Assembly (NCBI GenBank): GCA_050633205.1
Contig: JBOEGA010000028.1
Coordinates: 1 to 21,473 of the forward strand
Direction: 5' to 3'
Origin: CBDHHC01 sp050633205
Lineage (GTDB): Bacteria > Pseudomonadota > Alphaproteobacteria > Rhizobiales > CBDHHC01
Length of the DNA: 21,473 nt
Shown: positions 21,351 to 21,473 of the stretch, in pieces
Layout: every line of letters begins with the position of its first letter
Numbering within the stretch: position 1 is the stretch's first letter
The notes under the pieces: generated by a model
What the model was told of the DNA's origin: nothing
The model's input: the letters and a program-made list of their open reading frames with translations, nothing else
Databases searched by the model: none
Made by a program: the position numbers and the translations under genes

Positions 21351-21473
21351 TCACAGGTCTTTATTGCGTCTCAATTCGTGGACGATGCATTCGTTTGTTA
21401 CAGCGCGTAACCGACCCAGTAATTTCAGGGCTTTCTGGTTATTTGTGGTTGTGACTTTTTCTCTGACGAGGGC
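21351..21473 (-). CDS. C-terminal tail of an unidentified gene entering from the right edge
   Basis: Reading the minus strand from the window edge, one frame is open for 40 codons and ends in TGA at 21351-21353. The residues are ALVREKVTTTNNQ, then KALKLLGRLRAVTNECIVHE and LRRNKDL. No start codon lies inside, as expected for a gene end, and the composition looks like a soluble charged helix. It would converge on the transglycosylase gene with a 22-base gap. I do not recognise the family, and a 40-codon open frame can occur by chance. Confidence 0.4.
   Translation of the reverse strand, partial: ALVREKVTTTNNQKALKLLGRLRAVTNECIVHELRRNKDL

Noticed and set aside
1..21473. CRISPR arrays, tRNA or rRNA genes, insertion sequences, prophage
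   Set aside because: I saw no regularly spaced direct repeats, cloverleaf patterns, transposase motifs or phage genes; the small repeats noted are isolated.

Overview
The window looks like a chromosomal segment of a fairly AT-rich alphaproteobacterium. This is inferred from the gene order accC-accB-aroQ / DsbA-like / M48 peptidase / aminotransferase / rne / amiC / mrcA / prfB, from an RNase E with a large acidic insertion in its S1 domain and a C-terminal GWW motif, and from the AMIN-amidase next to PBP1A. I see no rRNA, tRNA, insertion sequence, integrase, phage gene or CRISPR array.

Left block, minus strand, 1-4234: an M48 metalloprotease with TPR repeats (BepA/YfgC-like), a membrane-anchored DsbA-family oxidoreductase, type II 3-dehydroquinate dehydratase (aroQ), biotin carboxyl carrier protein (accB) and biotin carboxylase (accC, cut by the left edge). 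This joins envelope protein quality control with the first step of fatty-acid synthesis and a shikimate step. A plus-strand class I aminotransferase follows (4622-5809), then a strong bidirectional terminator, then rne on the minus strand (5910-8864).

Middle block: about 1.25 kb without a convincing gene (8865-10116) separates rne from amiC. It holds several hairpins, direct repeats and promoter-like elements, and probably serves as the rne leader and the amiC control region. Plus-strand amiC (cell-separation amidase) and mrcA (PBP1A) form a peptidoglycan pair. prfB (release factor 2) follows and carries a textbook programmed +1 frameshift site, so its true start lies 160 bases upstream of the long open frame.

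Right block, 15198-21473: less ordinary. A CPBP/Rce1-type membrane protein overlaps the end of prfB tail to tail. Upstream of it on the same strand are two related secreted von Willebrand factor A (VWA) proteins, each with four matching cysteines and a C-terminal array of beta-sandwich-like repeats. The second is broken in this assembly by two n bases. The repeat register predicts that 43 bases belong there and that the intact product is about 673 residues. Divergent to them is a lytic transglycosylase-domain protein with no signal peptide. A 40-codon gene tail enters from the right edge. This VWA-VWA-CPBP cluster is the best candidate for an undescribed envelope system, but its function cannot be read from the sequence.
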